A DNA stretch of 64,000 nucleotides from Cupriavidus pauculus (GCF_002858765.1 NZ_PJRP01000004.1:255415-319414); one strand, 5' to 3'; numbered from the stretch's first letter, positions 44,966-55,097 are shown. Numbers and translations: made by a program. The notes: a model not told the origin generated them from the sequence alone.

Positions 44966-45434
44966 AGTGCAGGTTCTCGTGGTGCGGGGTGGGGATGCGC
45001 TGAATCACATCGCCGCGAAGTATAGCGCCGCAATAGCGCCACGTCTTTGCAGAAGTGCGTCGCACGACTTGCAAGACCATGACGTTTCGGTACCGCGCGC
45101 CAAGCCGGGAGCATCCCCGCAAGCCGTTCGCCGGAGCGGCGGCCACTTGAATCCACGGCCGAACCCCGACGTCCGATCGAAACAACCCACCGGCGCCGCA
45201 GCGCGGTCACTACCGAAAAACCTCCCCCACTGACGACTATCTGTCCGTCGCCGCATCGCAAGAGGCGGTCCCAGCCCGTGGACGGCGGGGCAGTCGATCC
45301 GTCTGGCGACCCTGCTCGACACCATCGCCGCGTCACCAGCCGCCGGCTGAGGTCGCCACCCCTGTGTCGCGCATCTGCGCGGTATCCCGGCATGCCTGCG
45401 ACCGAATCGGAGTGCCGGTGCTCGTCGAGGTGGC
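44966..45434. other. Gap without supported gene
   Basis: Several overlapping frames are open, as is usual in high-GC DNA, but none has a ribosome site, recognisable motif or natural composition. Confidence 0.5.
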
Positions 45435-46334
45435 TCAGGGTCTGGTGAACGCGTAGCCGTCCAGGGTTGCTCCGCCGAAGTAGGTGCCGGGGAACTCGCC
45501 GAACTCCGTGAAGCACTCGCCGTTGACCGGATCGAGGATCAGCAGCCCCTCGCCCTGGATGCCAGCGATCACGACGAAGTGGGTCCCACCGCTGAGCCAG
45601 GTGATCGAGGCGACAACAGGTCGCCCGGCGTCGATTTCGGCTCTGAGGTCGGCGAGAGTCAGATCCGGTCCGTGATAGCTGGCGTAGTTGCCGACCTTCT
45701 TCAACGCGTCGGTCACCCCGCCGGACTTCAGATAGCGGGTGTCGATTCCCAGGAGGGGGTCGTCGAGCACGTAGCGGGCGCCGATGGCGTAGGGGTTGGC
45801 GTAGCGAGCGGCCAGGCCAGGATTCTGGATCAGTGCCTGCGCCGACGGGCAGGCACTGGTGTTCGTCGGGAACCCGTTGATCTCCTGTCCGATCTTCGTC
45901 ATCACCTCGCATTGCTTCCAGGTGCTTGCTGGGTCGTAGAAGTGGTCGACGGTGGCGCCGCAGGCGATCCAGCACCACTGGCCACTCTGCTGGTACTGCA
46001 ACCGCACCCCGAGACGGTTGGTCACGTCCGGTACGTACGTCTGCACCTCGATCGGCTTGGTGTCGAGGACGGTGATGTCGGTGACGACGTTCAGCGGCGA
46101 GTTCCAGCCCACGTTGACGACGAAGGTGACGCCGTGGTTGGGGTCGTAGGGTGGTCCGTGGGGGCAGACGTTGTCGGCGGAGATCGTCGCCGCACCGATG
46201 AACCGGACCTTGTTGTCGGCGTACTCCGATGCCGTGACGATGACCGTCGAGTCGTGGTCGATGGCGTCCCAGTTGAAGTTGAGGGTCGTGCGGCCCTGGA
46301 ACTTCCCCCAATACTTGCGGATGGTCAGCGGCAT
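45435..46334 (-). CDS. Papain-like cysteine protease with N-terminal beta domain
   Basis: A 299-residue protein. Residues 1-92 form a domain also found alone in the next gene (KYWGKFQGRTTLNFNWDAID, then CPHGPPYDPNHGVTFVVNVG). The rest is a C39/papain-like peptidase: Gln and Cys in QQSGQWCWIACGATVDHFY, catalytic His in GGTHFVVIAGI and the following Asp/Asn in LILDPVNGECF. No signal peptide is seen. Codon choice (dominant GTC, GAC, CTC on the coding strand) looks actinobacterial, so transfer is likely. It begins 10 bases after the stop of its partner. It may act in competition or as an effector; that is inference. Confidence 0.75.
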   Translation of the reverse strand: MPLTIRKYWGKFQGRTTLNFNWDAIDHDSTVIVTASEYADNKVRFIGAATISADNVCPHGPPYDPNHGVTFVVNVGWNSPLNVVTDITVLDTKPIEVQTYVPDVTNRLGVRLQYQQSGQWCWIACGATVDHFYDPASTWKQCEVMTKIGQEINGFPTNTSACPSAQALIQNPGLAARYANPYAIGARYVLDDPLLGIDTRYLKSGGVTDALKKVGNYASYHGPDLTLADLRAEIDAGRPVVASITWLSGGTHFVVIAGIQGEGLLILDPVNGECFTEFGEFPGTYFGGATLDGYAFTRP

Positions 46335-46344
46335 GATCCCGGCC

Positions 46345-46659
46345 TCAGTACTGGATCTCGATCGGCGCGTCGTCGAGAACGGTGATGTCCGTGACGATGT
46401 TCAGCGGCGCCCCCCAGTTGACGTTGACGACGAAGGTGACGCCGTGGTTGGGGTCGTAGGGTGGTCCGTGGGGGCAGACGTTGTCGACGGTGATGGTGGC
46501 CGCGCCGATGAAACGGTGCTCGCCGTCGGCGGGCGTCGTCACCTTGTACTCGGCGGCTGTGACGATGACCGTTGAGTCGTGGTTGATGGCGTCCCAGTTG
46601 AAATTGAGCGTCGTGCGCCCCTGGAACGGGCCCCAGTACTTTCGGACGGTTTGCGGCAT
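46345..46659 (-). CDS. Stand-alone copy of the protease N-terminal domain
   Basis: 104 residues, clearly homologous over the full length to residues 1-92 of the neighbouring protease (both share KYWG-FQGRTTLNFNWDAI, HDSTVIVTA and the CPHGPPYDPNHGVTFVVNV block). A good AGGAG site precedes the ATG, and the protease follows in the same transcript. A free copy of a protease's accessory domain could be an inhibitor, a chaperone or a partner in a larger assembly; no function is known. Confidence 0.7.
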   Translation of the reverse strand: MPQTVRKYWGPFQGRTTLNFNWDAINHDSTVIVTAAEYKVTTPADGEHRFIGAATITVDNVCPHGPPYDPNHGVTFVVNVNWGAPLNIVTDITVLDDAPIEIQY

Positions 46660-46840
46660 GCCGGCACTCCTGTCGCGTTGGAGAGTCGTAACTTCAGGCG
46701 CCTTCTGGGTCGACCTGTGGCGGTCCTGCGGCGGTCTGAGGCGCATGGATATGGCAACCGTGACGTCGCGCAATCCTCGTTTCGGCAGGTCCTCGCGTGT
46801 TCCCTGAGGGGGGAGAGGTGTAGTCGCCTATGCGACTGGC

Positions 46841-47242
46841 CTACAGCAGCCGCGCTGCCGTGTCGTAGAACCCGCGCCAGCCCACGATCTTTCCCTCGCG
46901 CAGGGTAAAGATATGGACCCACGGTGACACGTATTCCCTGCCACAGTGTCTTCCACTGCACTTGACCTTGCCTTTGATCTCGCCGATGACAACTAGCCGG
47001 TCGCCGCATTCGATGATGTCCTCTGTGGGCCCGAACGCATGGACCTCCTCGTCCTCGCCCATCTGCAGCAGGACATCGCGTATCTCCGCCTTCGTGCGGC
47101 GGGGGCCGGCATAGCGAAGCTCGGACTGTGGTCCGACGAACTCCCATTCGACTTCGTCGGCGAACAGCATCAACACGCCTTCCACATTGCCGGCGTTATA
47201 CGCTTCGTATGAAGCCATGACGATTTCAGCGGGTGTCGGCAT
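46841..47242 (-). CDS. NTF2-like / SnoaL-type protein
   Basis: 133 residues with the NTF2-like fold pattern: a helical start (PAEIVMASYEAYNAGNVEGV), LFADEVEWEFVGPQSE, then a strand-rich second half with VSPWVHIFTLREGKIVGWRG. Such domains serve as small-molecule isomerases, hydrolases or stress proteins. The start has AGGAGG nearby (MPTPAEIV). It stands alone; no pathway is indicated. Confidence 0.8.
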   Translation of the reverse strand: MPTPAEIVMASYEAYNAGNVEGVLMLFADEVEWEFVGPQSELRYAGPRRTKAEIRDVLLQMGEDEEVHAFGPTEDIIECGDRLVVIGEIKGKVKCSGRHCGREYVSPWVHIFTLREGKIVGWRGFYDTAARLL

Positions 47243-47607
47243 GATGTTCCTCCCTTGTCCCGGGCCGTTTGCTAAGTGCCCTGCGTGCAAGTAAAGGCGA
47301 GCAGCGCAGGGCTTGCAAGGTATCTCGCACGCGAGTCATGGTGCTAATCAGAACCAAGTTCATGCATAGTGGAAGGATGTAGAGCATGAAAGCCGCGAAG
47401 TACAGCATCCTTTGGGCTAACCCAACGCCCGGACCGGACCCGAAAGCCGCTTTTCAGGCGTGGGATCCTCTTCAATCAGGCCCGTCGCGAAACGCTTGAC
47501 ATCATCATGTTTGATGATGCGAAAAGCCCCCGACACGCCTTTAATGACGTCAAGGGGCCAGCCGCTGCACGGAAAGGGCGAGCCCGGTCTCGTTGGGGGG
47601 CAGACAG
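47243..47607. other. Gap without supported gene
   Basis: No convincing coding region, RNA gene or repeat is seen. Confidence 0.5.
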
Positions 47608-47871
47608 ATGCGTGGACTCGACACTCGGGCGGCATATGCAATCGCCAAGGTCCTGCTTCTGACCGAGCGGGTCAAGGCAGAAGGCACGATCTTCGGACTT
47701 GTCAGTGTTGCGGCATGCGGCGAAGGGCGGGCGGATTTCGAGGCAGGCATCCACGAGCCGCCAATCATGTTCCGGGATGAGCCGAGTCTGCGCGCCGGTT
47801 GGCAGCGCGGACACGATTTGGCGGAGTCAGCGCACGCGCAGCGTCCATTGCGCTGCCGCCACTCCATCTAG
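47608..47871 (+). CDS. Possible small hypothetical protein
   Basis: About 87 residues (start MRGLDTRAAYAIAKVLLLTE). The amino acid mix is natural and a G-rich stretch precedes the ATG, but no family is recognised and the tail (HAQRPLRCRHSI) looks degenerate. It may be chance coding. Confidence 0.25.
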   Translation: MRGLDTRAAYAIAKVLLLTERVKAEGTIFGLVSVAACGEGRADFEAGIHEPPIMFRDEPSLRAGWQRGHDLAESAHAQRPLRCRHSI

Positions 47872-48352
47872 TGCGTCTGGGCCAGGTTTGCGATTCACGT
47901 CGTCGCGATTCAGACGCCTTAGAAACTCGGCTTGATGCGCCACAGGCTGTGGCGACACTTGCTTTATCCCAATGGCCAGGGGCGCTGCACACCGGATCGC
48001 AGGCTTCTGCAGCTGCTCGATATCGCTAACCATACCCGACATAGTGGAACGCTTCGGCGGGCCGGGTGCAGAACGGGATTGAAGCAAGGTCCTGTTGCCC
48101 GGTGAGTAAGCCGACTAATTGGTGCCCCGGCCGTATATCTCGGGCGTCGGATTGGGCCATCGCGGTGTACGTTTGGCGCGTCGCACACAATCAGGTTTGG
48201 ATTTCGAAGGATGTTCTTGGCCGACCTCGGCCGGCTGTTGCGTTGACAGGTCGAATCCGCAGCGCAGAGCGGTCATCGGCGCACGAGCATATGCGGTTGT
48301 CTTAGGGCCGAATGCGGCATCGGGCCCGCCTTCGCACCGCTATGCGCGTCGG
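47872..48352. other. Gap without supported gene
   Basis: Only short, overlapping, arginine-rich frames are present, typical of non-coding high-GC DNA. Confidence 0.45.
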
Positions 48353-48886
48353 CTACCGACGCTCATCGGCGTACATATTGTTTGGCTTGCTATCCGGGTA
48401 CGTGCCAAAGCGGCGGAGGATAGCCATGCGTTTTCTGGCCTTCCACGCCCAACGGATATGCTGAAGCGCCAGCAGTCCAAAGATGGTCGGAAGCGTCCAA
48501 AACCACCATTGTTCTGATGGCCATTCGCCAACACCAAAGAACGGCATCACGTAGAACGGCAGGAACGCGAAGGGAAGAACGCACGTCAGTGCCGTCCAGA
48601 GATGCCACGCTGGCGAGCCGGTACCGGCGATCCTTCCGGTCTCGTGATCGATCCAGCCTCGCAGCGTATGCCAGTTGTCTGGCTCTTCAAGCAGTGCCGT
48701 GACCGTCATGCCATCTCGAAGGCTGACGCGGTCAGCGATACTGACGGCATACTCGCGCTTGCCATTGGCACTAAAATTGAACGATGTCACCTCTCCGCCT
48801 CGCGTGGCGGAATAGCTGACATGCGCAAAGTCTTCTAATGTGGCGGTTTTGAGCTGCATTCCTGTTCGTTGGTCTAATGTGTGCAT
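48353..48886 (-). CDS. Hypothetical membrane protein, two TM segments
   Basis: 177 residues. The first half is soluble (LEDFAHVSYSATRGGEVTSF, VSLRDGMTVTALLEEPDNWH). Two hydrophobic segments follow (LWTALTCVLPFAFLPFYVMP and WWFWTLPTIFGLLALQHI), then a basic C-terminus. The layout suits an inner-membrane protein with a cytoplasmic domain. An alternative start at 48859 is possible. No family is recognised, and the protein lies in tandem with another unknown gene on the same strand. Confidence 0.6.
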   Translation of the reverse strand: MHTLDQRTGMQLKTATLEDFAHVSYSATRGGEVTSFNFSANGKREYAVSIADRVSLRDGMTVTALLEEPDNWHTLRGWIDHETGRIAGTGSPAWHLWTALTCVLPFAFLPFYVMPFFGVGEWPSEQWWFWTLPTIFGLLALQHIRWAWKARKRMAILRRFGTYPDSKPNNMYADERR

Positions 48887-48933
48887 GGCAGCATGCTGTT
48901 GCTGCGCGACTCAAACACCATGTGCTCGCGAGC

Positions 48934-49368
48934 TCAAGGCTCGGGAACCAGGACATTGGCCGTGTCCCGTTCGACGATGGCCATTGCTTGCTGGAACAAT
49001 GCCTCCACGCTTTCGGCAGCGCTGTAACCCTTAAGCCGGCCCAACAGCGATAGCTCGGCGACGACCATGCAGGACCAAACCGTTTCACCGTCAATCGGCG
49101 TTGAGGCGCCGGTCTGTTCTGCAGCGATATCCTGAACACTGCCGCAACCGATCCAGAGCAAATACGGCTTACGCTGGACGATCGAGCACCATCCCCAATC
49201 CTCGGGGACGATCTCTTCGACAATCCGGCCTTCTGAAACCAGGCGATCGTGCAGCCACCGGGCAACCTGCTGCCCGGAGACGAATGGGTTCGTGGCTTTG
49301 GCCTCACTGGCCTCGCGGCCGAACAACGTTGAGCGGAACCAGAATTGCGGTGGATTCTTGGATGTCAT
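48934..49368 (-). CDS. Hypothetical protein
   Basis: 144 residues, soluble, with GQQVARWLHDRLVSEGRIVE, then VPEDWGWCSIVQRKPYLLWI. The W-G-W core followed by a beta-rich half suggests a small immunity-like or regulatory fold, but I do not recognise the family. It lies 47 bases upstream of the membrane protein on the same strand and may share its transcript. Confidence 0.6.
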   Translation of the reverse strand: MTSKNPPQFWFRSTLFGREASEAKATNPFVSGQQVARWLHDRLVSEGRIVEEIVPEDWGWCSIVQRKPYLLWIGCGSVQDIAAEQTGASTPIDGETVWSCMVVAELSLLGRLKGYSAAESVEALFQQAMAIVERDTANVLVPEP

Positions 49369-50145
49369 AGGCGCGCCATGTCCTTTTCCGGTGTGTCGGG
49401 CGGTTCGATGATCACTGGCACTTGCTAAGCAGTTCTTCGCTTAACACATTCTCGACCGAGCCAATTTTGGCTGCCCGGTGAACGCACGCAGGCTGCCGAT
49501 GAACTTCGTGATGCAACTTCCGGGTACCAAACTCAGCAGTCGAGCGCGTGTGTTGACATGGACAAGCCGACCCCCAATGTGTCGTGGTACGTGCCATCAG
49601 GTTGACGGTGACGCGGAGATTAGCAAACCAGCGTTCGTGGTTGGCAGCGCTGGAGTGGGGTGTCGTCGTGGCGCGACATCGTCGCGTCAATCGTGAGGAG
49701 GACTCGGCATGGGGGCGCCGACCGGCTGAATCCACGGTCTGTCGCTGACACCAACATAGGTGTCCTCGATCTCGATCGCATGGATCAAGGGAGGCCATGC
49801 CGTAGTCAGTACGATTTTACATAATATAGATTCTAACCAAAGTGGTTGATAAGTATCTTGTGCAATCGCCGCCGAACGTTAGGCGTCTGATCAACCACGA
49901 ACGGCAACTTGTCAGTCTGAAGTGGGAAGCGCTGTCTTGCCATAGCGATGCAGCGACGATGGATGGACGCAGGCAGTCCGCAAGAAGGCATGACGGGGCT
50001 GTCCTTCATCTTCAACTCTTGACTGGCTCAACCCTGAGCTGGCAGAAGCCGAAATCTCGGGAATTGTTCTCATTGTCTGCACGCGGCCTTTGCTTTAGGC
50101 TGTGCCGTCGCCAGGTTGACCCCGTTTCCCGTGGAGGAGCCCAGG
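49369..50145. other. Long gap before the AraC regulator
   Basis: Nothing coding is supported. Around 49809-49860 the sequence is AT-rich (ACGATTTTACATAATATAG), which could hold promoter elements or a decayed region. The run-up to 50145 has only a strong ribosome site, GGAGGAG. Confidence 0.5.
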
Positions 50146-51141
50146 ATGCGCGCAGTGCAAAGCCCATTGCAGTCTCCAGTGTCCCTGAGCGCGGCGAGCT
50201 TCGCCGAATGGGGCGAAGCGATCAGCACCAATTTTCTGCCCCTCGATTGTTCCCGCCCGGCGGGTGGCCGTTTTTATGGCCGTGCGAATCTCGCCCATTT
50301 CGCGCAAAGCGTGGTGGGTGACATCGAGGTGGGCGCGCATCGCGTTACGCGCCGCTGCCAACATGCCGAGGCGTCCGACGCCGGCTACTTCAAGATATTC
50401 TGGCAATTGAGTGGCCGCAGCGTGATCGCACAGCGCGGGCGCGAGGCGGCGTTGCTCCCCGGGCACTGGTCCATCTACGATACCGCCCAACCTTACAGCG
50501 TTGACATGGACGAAGGCTGCCGGGCGCTTGTACTACTCGTGCCGCAAATGCGCGGCTTTGGCTGGGAGGCTGCAACGCGTGAACTGTGCGGAAGCGCCCT
50601 CCCCGGTATGGGCGCCGCACGAATCGCCGCGTCTGCGCTCAGGGGGTTACTGCACGATACCATCGCCGGACATCAACTTGACCATCGTGCCCAGGCCGTC
50701 CTGGAGGATTCGATGGTGGCGCTGCTGGAAACGGCACTGCATGGGGCAATGGTGCCTGACGGGGTGGCCACGCACCAGCGCCTGGGCAAAAACCGCGTGC
50801 GGTCCATGGTCGAATATATCGACGCACAATTGCACGATCCCGAGCTGTCCGCACAACATCTGGCGGCGATATTCCATGTGTCGCGGCGCACGTTGTACAA
50901 CCTGTTCCGGGAGTTCGGTCAAACGCCCCATGCCTACATCCAGTCGCGTCGGCTGGATCGCGCGGCGCAACGTCTTTCCGACCCTGTTGAGTCGAACTGC
51001 AGCATTACGCAGATCGCATTCGGGTTGGGCTTTGCCGATGCAGCCCATTTCAGTCGGGTGTTTCATGAACGGTTTGGCGTGACACCGTCGCAATGGCGCA
51101 TGGATAAAAACGCGGGAAATATTGCGATGCAGCACGCATAG
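50146..51141 (+). CDS. AraC-family regulator (FeaR-like)
   Basis: 331 residues: an AraC-binding-like N-terminal domain (YFKIFWQLSGRSVIAQRGRE, LLPGHWSIYDTAQPYSV) and a C-terminal double helix-turn-helix (LSAQHLAAIFHVSRRTLYNL, then TQIAFGLGFADAAHFSRVFH and ERFGVTPSQWR). FeaR-type regulators control aromatic amine and alcohol oxidation. It lies upstream of, and on the same strand as, an aldehyde dehydrogenase and a PQQ alcohol dehydrogenase, probably their activator. The ATG at 50146 follows GGAGGAG. Confidence 0.88.
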   Translation: MRAVQSPLQSPVSLSAASFAEWGEAISTNFLPLDCSRPAGGRFYGRANLAHFAQSVVGDIEVGAHRVTRRCQHAEASDAGYFKIFWQLSGRSVIAQRGREAALLPGHWSIYDTAQPYSVDMDEGCRALVLLVPQMRGFGWEAATRELCGSALPGMGAARIAASALRGLLHDTIAGHQLDHRAQAVLEDSMVALLETALHGAMVPDGVATHQRLGKNRVRSMVEYIDAQLHDPELSAQHLAAIFHVSRRTLYNLFREFGQTPHAYIQSRRLDRAAQRLSDPVESNCSITQIAFGLGFADAAHFSRVFHERFGVTPSQWRMDKNAGNIAMQHA

Positions 51142-51246
51142 CGGCGTGGGCGTGCACTGCGCGACAAGCACTGTGCACCCACAGACAAGCTGCGTGGCCG
51201 GGCCGTTGCTAACTTCTGTCGATTCCCATGACGACAGGAGACAAGC

Positions 51247-52725
51247 ATGAATGCACCGCATGAGACGCGCGCCGAGATCCGCAGCGCGATGCTGATCGAT
51301 GGGCAATGGCGTCAAGCCGCATCGGGCGAGACATTCGCGGTGTTTGATCCCGCCACCGGTCAAGAGATCGCCCATGTACCGACTGGCGCCGCCGCCGACG
51401 TCGATGCCGCCGTTGCAAGTGCCCGGCGGGCGTTTGGCAGTGCTGACTGGCGCGACATGATGCCGGCGCAACGCGAGCGGCTGCTGCTCAAGTTGGCCGA
51501 TCTGATCGAACAGCACGCTGACGAACTCGCACGACTGGAGACGCTGAACAACGGCAAGCTGCTGGCTTTCGCGCACGGCCTTGATGTGGGCGGCAGTGCC
51601 CAATGGTTGCGATACATGGCCGGCTGGGCCACCAAGATCGACGGCCAGACCTTCCAGATCTCCATGCCCTTCCCGCCCGGCACCCGCTACAACGCTTCCA
51701 CGCGGCGCGCCCCCGTGGGGGTGGTCGCCGCGGTCGTACCGTGGAATTTCCCACTGCTGATGGCTGTCTGGAAGATCGCGCCTGCCCTCGCTTGCGGCTG
51801 CACGGTGGTGCTCAAGCCCGCCGAGGAGACGCCACTGACCGCCATCCGGCTCGGCGAACTGGCACTCGAAGCGGGCTTCCCGCCGGGAGTTCTCAATATC
51901 CTCACGGGCGACGGTGTCGCCGGGGCGGCCCTGGTCGCCCATCCGGATGTGGACAAGGTGACTTTCACGGGATCCACCGAGGTCGGGCGCCTGATCGGCG
52001 CGCGGTGCGGCCAGGATATCCGGCGGGTCTCACTCGAGCTGGGCGGGAAGAGCCCGGTTGTCGTCCTGGACGATTGCGACCCGGCCACGGCTATCCAGGG
52101 GGCGTCCGCGGCGATCTTCTTCAATCAGGGGCAAGTCTGCACGGCCGGCTCCCGGCTGTATGTGTCGCGTCGCCACTATGACCATGTCGTCGAAGGCATC
52201 GCGAAGGTGGCCGAAGCGATGGTGTTGGGGCCCGGGCTCGATCCCGCCAGCCAGATGGGGCCGCTCGTCTCCGCGCGCCATCGCGACAAGGTGGTGGGCA
52301 TGATTGCCACGAGCCGCCGGGAAGGCGCAGAAATCGTGGCGGGCGGTGCCGGTGTCGAGCGCGACGGCTACTTCGTGCGACCCACTGTCGTCGCCAATAG
52401 TGCCAGCCGTGACCTCGAAATCGTGCGCGAGGAGGTCTTCGGACCGGTGGTTGTCGCGATGCCCTTTGACGATCTCGATGCCGTGCTGGAGGCAGCCAAT
52501 CGGTCCGAATATGGGCTGGGCGCCAGTGTCTGGAGCAACAACCTGGGTGCCGTGCATCGGCTGGTCGACGGGATCGAGGCCGGCACGGTCTGGGTAAATT
52601 GCCACAACGTCGTCGATCCGAACATGCCGTTTGGCGGGTACAAGGCATCGGGCGTCGGCCGCGAACACGGCCGTTCGGCCATCGAGGCCTATACAGAGTT
52701 GAAGTCGGTTTGCATGGCGTATTGA
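51247..52725 (+). CDS. Aldehyde dehydrogenase (NAD-dependent)
   Basis: A 492-residue ALDH: the glutamate motif SLELGGKSPVVVLDD, catalytic Cys in FNQGQVCTAGSRLYV, and the N-terminal DGQWRQAASGETFAVFDPAT. It resembles the FeaB/AldA phenylacetaldehyde or broad-range group. It should oxidise the aldehyde made by the quinohemoprotein alcohol dehydrogenase encoded next. GACAGGAG lies before the ATG, and the alcohol dehydrogenase starts about 100 bases after the stop. Confidence 0.92.
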   Translation: MNAPHETRAEIRSAMLIDGQWRQAASGETFAVFDPATGQEIAHVPTGAAADVDAAVASARRAFGSADWRDMMPAQRERLLLKLADLIEQHADELARLETLNNGKLLAFAHGLDVGGSAQWLRYMAGWATKIDGQTFQISMPFPPGTRYNASTRRAPVGVVAAVVPWNFPLLMAVWKIAPALACGCTVVLKPAEETPLTAIRLGELALEAGFPPGVLNILTGDGVAGAALVAHPDVDKVTFTGSTEVGRLIGARCGQDIRRVSLELGGKSPVVVLDDCDPATAIQGASAAIFFNQGQVCTAGSRLYVSRRHYDHVVEGIAKVAEAMVLGPGLDPASQMGPLVSARHRDKVVGMIATSRREGAEIVAGGAGVERDGYFVRPTVVANSASRDLEIVREEVFGPVVVAMPFDDLDAVLEAANRSEYGLGASVWSNNLGAVHRLVDGIEAGTVWVNCHNVVDPNMPFGGYKASGVGREHGRSAIEAYTELKSVCMAY

Positions 52726-52828
52726 GTCGCACGGAGTGCATGGGAGCACGCAGGGAACGGCGTCTGGGCCATTCCCTGCGCAACAACAAGACGCACAGCA
52801 CAAGAAGAACTTTGAGGAGAGAGACAAG

Positions 52829-55003
52829 ATGACGCAACGCGCGAAGCGGCCCCGTTTGCATTTCTGCGCCGCAGCGGTAACCGCGGGCATGCTGGCCACA
52901 TCCGTGGCTTATGGCGCCCCCGCCACCCCTACCCCCTCGGCCACCAAGTCAACCCCCACCCCGGTGGCGCGGATCCGCACGGCAACCGCGAAGGTCGACG
53001 GCAACTTTATCCAGGCCAATGCCAGCAAGACCCCCGACTGGCCCAGCTACGGCCTGGACTACGCGGAAACGCGGTTCAGTCGCCTGAGCCAGATCGACAG
53101 TCACAACGTCAAGGATCTGGGGCTCGTCTGGTCCTATAACCTCGATTCCACGCGCGGCGTCGAATCGACGCCTCTCGTCGTGGATGGCGTGATGTATGTC
53201 ACGGCCTCCTGGAGCGTGGTCCATGCGGTAGATGTGCGCACCGGCAAGCGGCTGTGGTCGTTCGACCCGAAGGTGGACCGGGCGCTGGGCTATCGAGGGT
53301 GTTGCGATGTGGTCAACCGTGGCGTGGCGCTCTATCAGGGAAAAGTATTCGTGGCCGCCTACGATGGCCGCCTGATTGCACTGGATGCGGCCACCGGGCG
53401 CAAGCTCTGGGAGAAGGACACCATCATTGACCGCAAGTTCTCGTACACGATCACCGGCGCGCCGCGTGTCTTCAAGGGCAAGGTCATCATCGGCAATGGT
53501 GGCGCCGAGTATGGCGTGCGCGGGTACGTCACGGCCTACGATGCCAACACGGGGGACCAGAAGTGGCGTTGGTTCACCGTGCCGGGGGATCCCGCGAAAC
53601 CGTTCGAGGACGAATCGATGGCGCGGGCCGCCAAGACGTGGGACCCGGCGGGTAAATGGTGGCAGGCCGGTGGCGGGGGTACGGCCTGGGATTCCATGAC
53701 CTTCGATCCACAACTGAATCTTATGTACATCGGCACGGGCAACGGCTCGCCCTGGTCGCGCAGCAAGCGCAGTCCGGCCGGTGGCGACAACCTGTACCTG
53801 GCATCGATCGTGGCACTCGATCCCGACACAGGCAAATATCAGTGGCACTACCAGGAGACGCCGGGCGACAACTGGGACTACACGTCGACACAGCCCATGA
53901 TTCTGGCGGACCTGACCATCGACGGCCAGCCGCGCAAGGTCATCCTCCACGCGCCGAAGAACGGTTTCTTCTTCGTGATCGACCGGACCAATGGGCAGTT
54001 TATCTCGGCGAAGAACTTTGTCGATGTGAACTGGGCCAGCGGTTACGACAAGAACGGACGGCCGATAGAGATCGCCGAGGCGCGCTCGCCCGACAAGCCC
54101 TATGACGCGATTCCGGGACCATATGGCGCCCACAACTGGCATCCCATGTCCTTCAATCCGGTCACCGGCCTGGTCTACCTGCCCGCCCAGCATGTGCCGA
54201 TCAACCTGATGGACGACAAGGCGTGGACCTTCAATGGCGCACAACCGATGCAGCCGGGCGGCAACACGGGCTGGAATACGGCCAAGTTCCTGAACGCCGA
54301 GCCGCCCAAGAGCCAGCCCTTCGGCCGGCTGATGGCGTGGGACCCGGTGCAGCAAAAGGTGGCCTGGTCGCAGGAGCAGGTGTCGCCCTGGAATGGCGGC
54401 ACGCTGACTACGGCAGGTAATCTCGTCTTCCAGGGCTCAGCAGATGGACGTTTCGCGGCCTACGACGCGAAGAGCGGCGACAAACTCTGGGAAACCCCGA
54501 CCGGTACGGGCGTCATTGCAGCGCCGGTCAGCTATGAGGTCGACGGCAAGCAATACGTCTCCATCGCCGTAGGATGGGGCGGCGTGTACGGTCTTGCCCA
54601 GCGCGCCACAGATCGCCAGGGCCCCGGGACTGTCTACACGTTTGCGCTCGGCGCCAGGGCGAAGCTTCCTGACTTCGTCCAATATCGTAGCGATGGGCTG
54701 CTGCAGGGGGTGAAGTACGATCCGGCCAAGGTCAACGATGGCGCGGGCCTCTACGTCAGCAGCTGTGTCATGTGTCACGGTGTGCCGGGCGTGGACCGCG
54801 GTGGCAATATCCCGAATCTGGGTTTTGTGAGTACCGGGATGATTGAAAATCTCGACAAGATTGTCTTCAAGGGACCATTCATGGCGCGCGGCATGCCCGA
54901 TTTCACTGGCAAGCTGACCCCCGAGGACGTCGAGAAGATCAAGGCGTTTATCCAGGGAACGGCGGATTCGGTCAGACCCAAGACGCAGGCCGGGCTCAAG
55001 TAG
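52829..55003 (+). CDS. Quinohemoprotein alcohol dehydrogenase (PQQ + heme c, type II)
   Basis: A 724-residue periplasmic enzyme with an N-terminal signal (LHFCAAAVTAGMLATSVAYG). The eight-bladed PQQ propeller includes the vicinal disulfide RGCCDVVNRG, a redox switch typical of PQQ enzymes, and repeats of W-motifs such as GDQKWRWFTVPGDP. A C-terminal cytochrome c domain has heme site CVMCHGVPG (about residue 650) and the axial Met near MARGMPDFTG. It oxidises primary alcohols, passing electrons to the respiratory chain. GGAGAGAGAC precedes the chosen ATG; longer in-frame starts lack a signal peptide. It pairs with the aldehyde dehydrogenase upstream. Confidence 0.95.
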   Translation: MTQRAKRPRLHFCAAAVTAGMLATSVAYGAPATPTPSATKSTPTPVARIRTATAKVDGNFIQANASKTPDWPSYGLDYAETRFSRLSQIDSHNVKDLGLVWSYNLDSTRGVESTPLVVDGVMYVTASWSVVHAVDVRTGKRLWSFDPKVDRALGYRGCCDVVNRGVALYQGKVFVAAYDGRLIALDAATGRKLWEKDTIIDRKFSYTITGAPRVFKGKVIIGNGGAEYGVRGYVTAYDANTGDQKWRWFTVPGDPAKPFEDESMARAAKTWDPAGKWWQAGGGGTAWDSMTFDPQLNLMYIGTGNGSPWSRSKRSPAGGDNLYLASIVALDPDTGKYQWHYQETPGDNWDYTSTQPMILADLTIDGQPRKVILHAPKNGFFFVIDRTNGQFISAKNFVDVNWASGYDKNGRPIEIAEARSPDKPYDAIPGPYGAHNWHPMSFNPVTGLVYLPAQHVPINLMDDKAWTFNGAQPMQPGGNTGWNTAKFLNAEPPKSQPFGRLMAWDPVQQKVAWSQEQVSPWNGGTLTTAGNLVFQGSADGRFAAYDAKSGDKLWETPTGTGVIAAPVSYEVDGKQYVSIAVGWGGVYGLAQRATDRQGPGTVYTFALGARAKLPDFVQYRSDGLLQGVKYDPAKVNDGAGLYVSSCVMCHGVPGVDRGGNIPNLGFVSTGMIENLDKIVFKGPFMARGMPDFTGKLTPEDVEKIKAFIQGTADSVRPKTQAGLK

Positions 55004-55097
55004 GCCTGGCCGGGTAGCAGATATTAAGCGAGGGCCGGTTGCGCTGCCGTATGTGGGGGTAGAGGCGGCTAATGGATGAAGCGCGACCGTCCGCTCG

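Noticed and set aside
45005..45325. A 106-residue coding frame on the minus strand.
   Set aside because: Its composition is arginine/serine/cysteine-rich and it lacks a ribosome site or recognisable motif.
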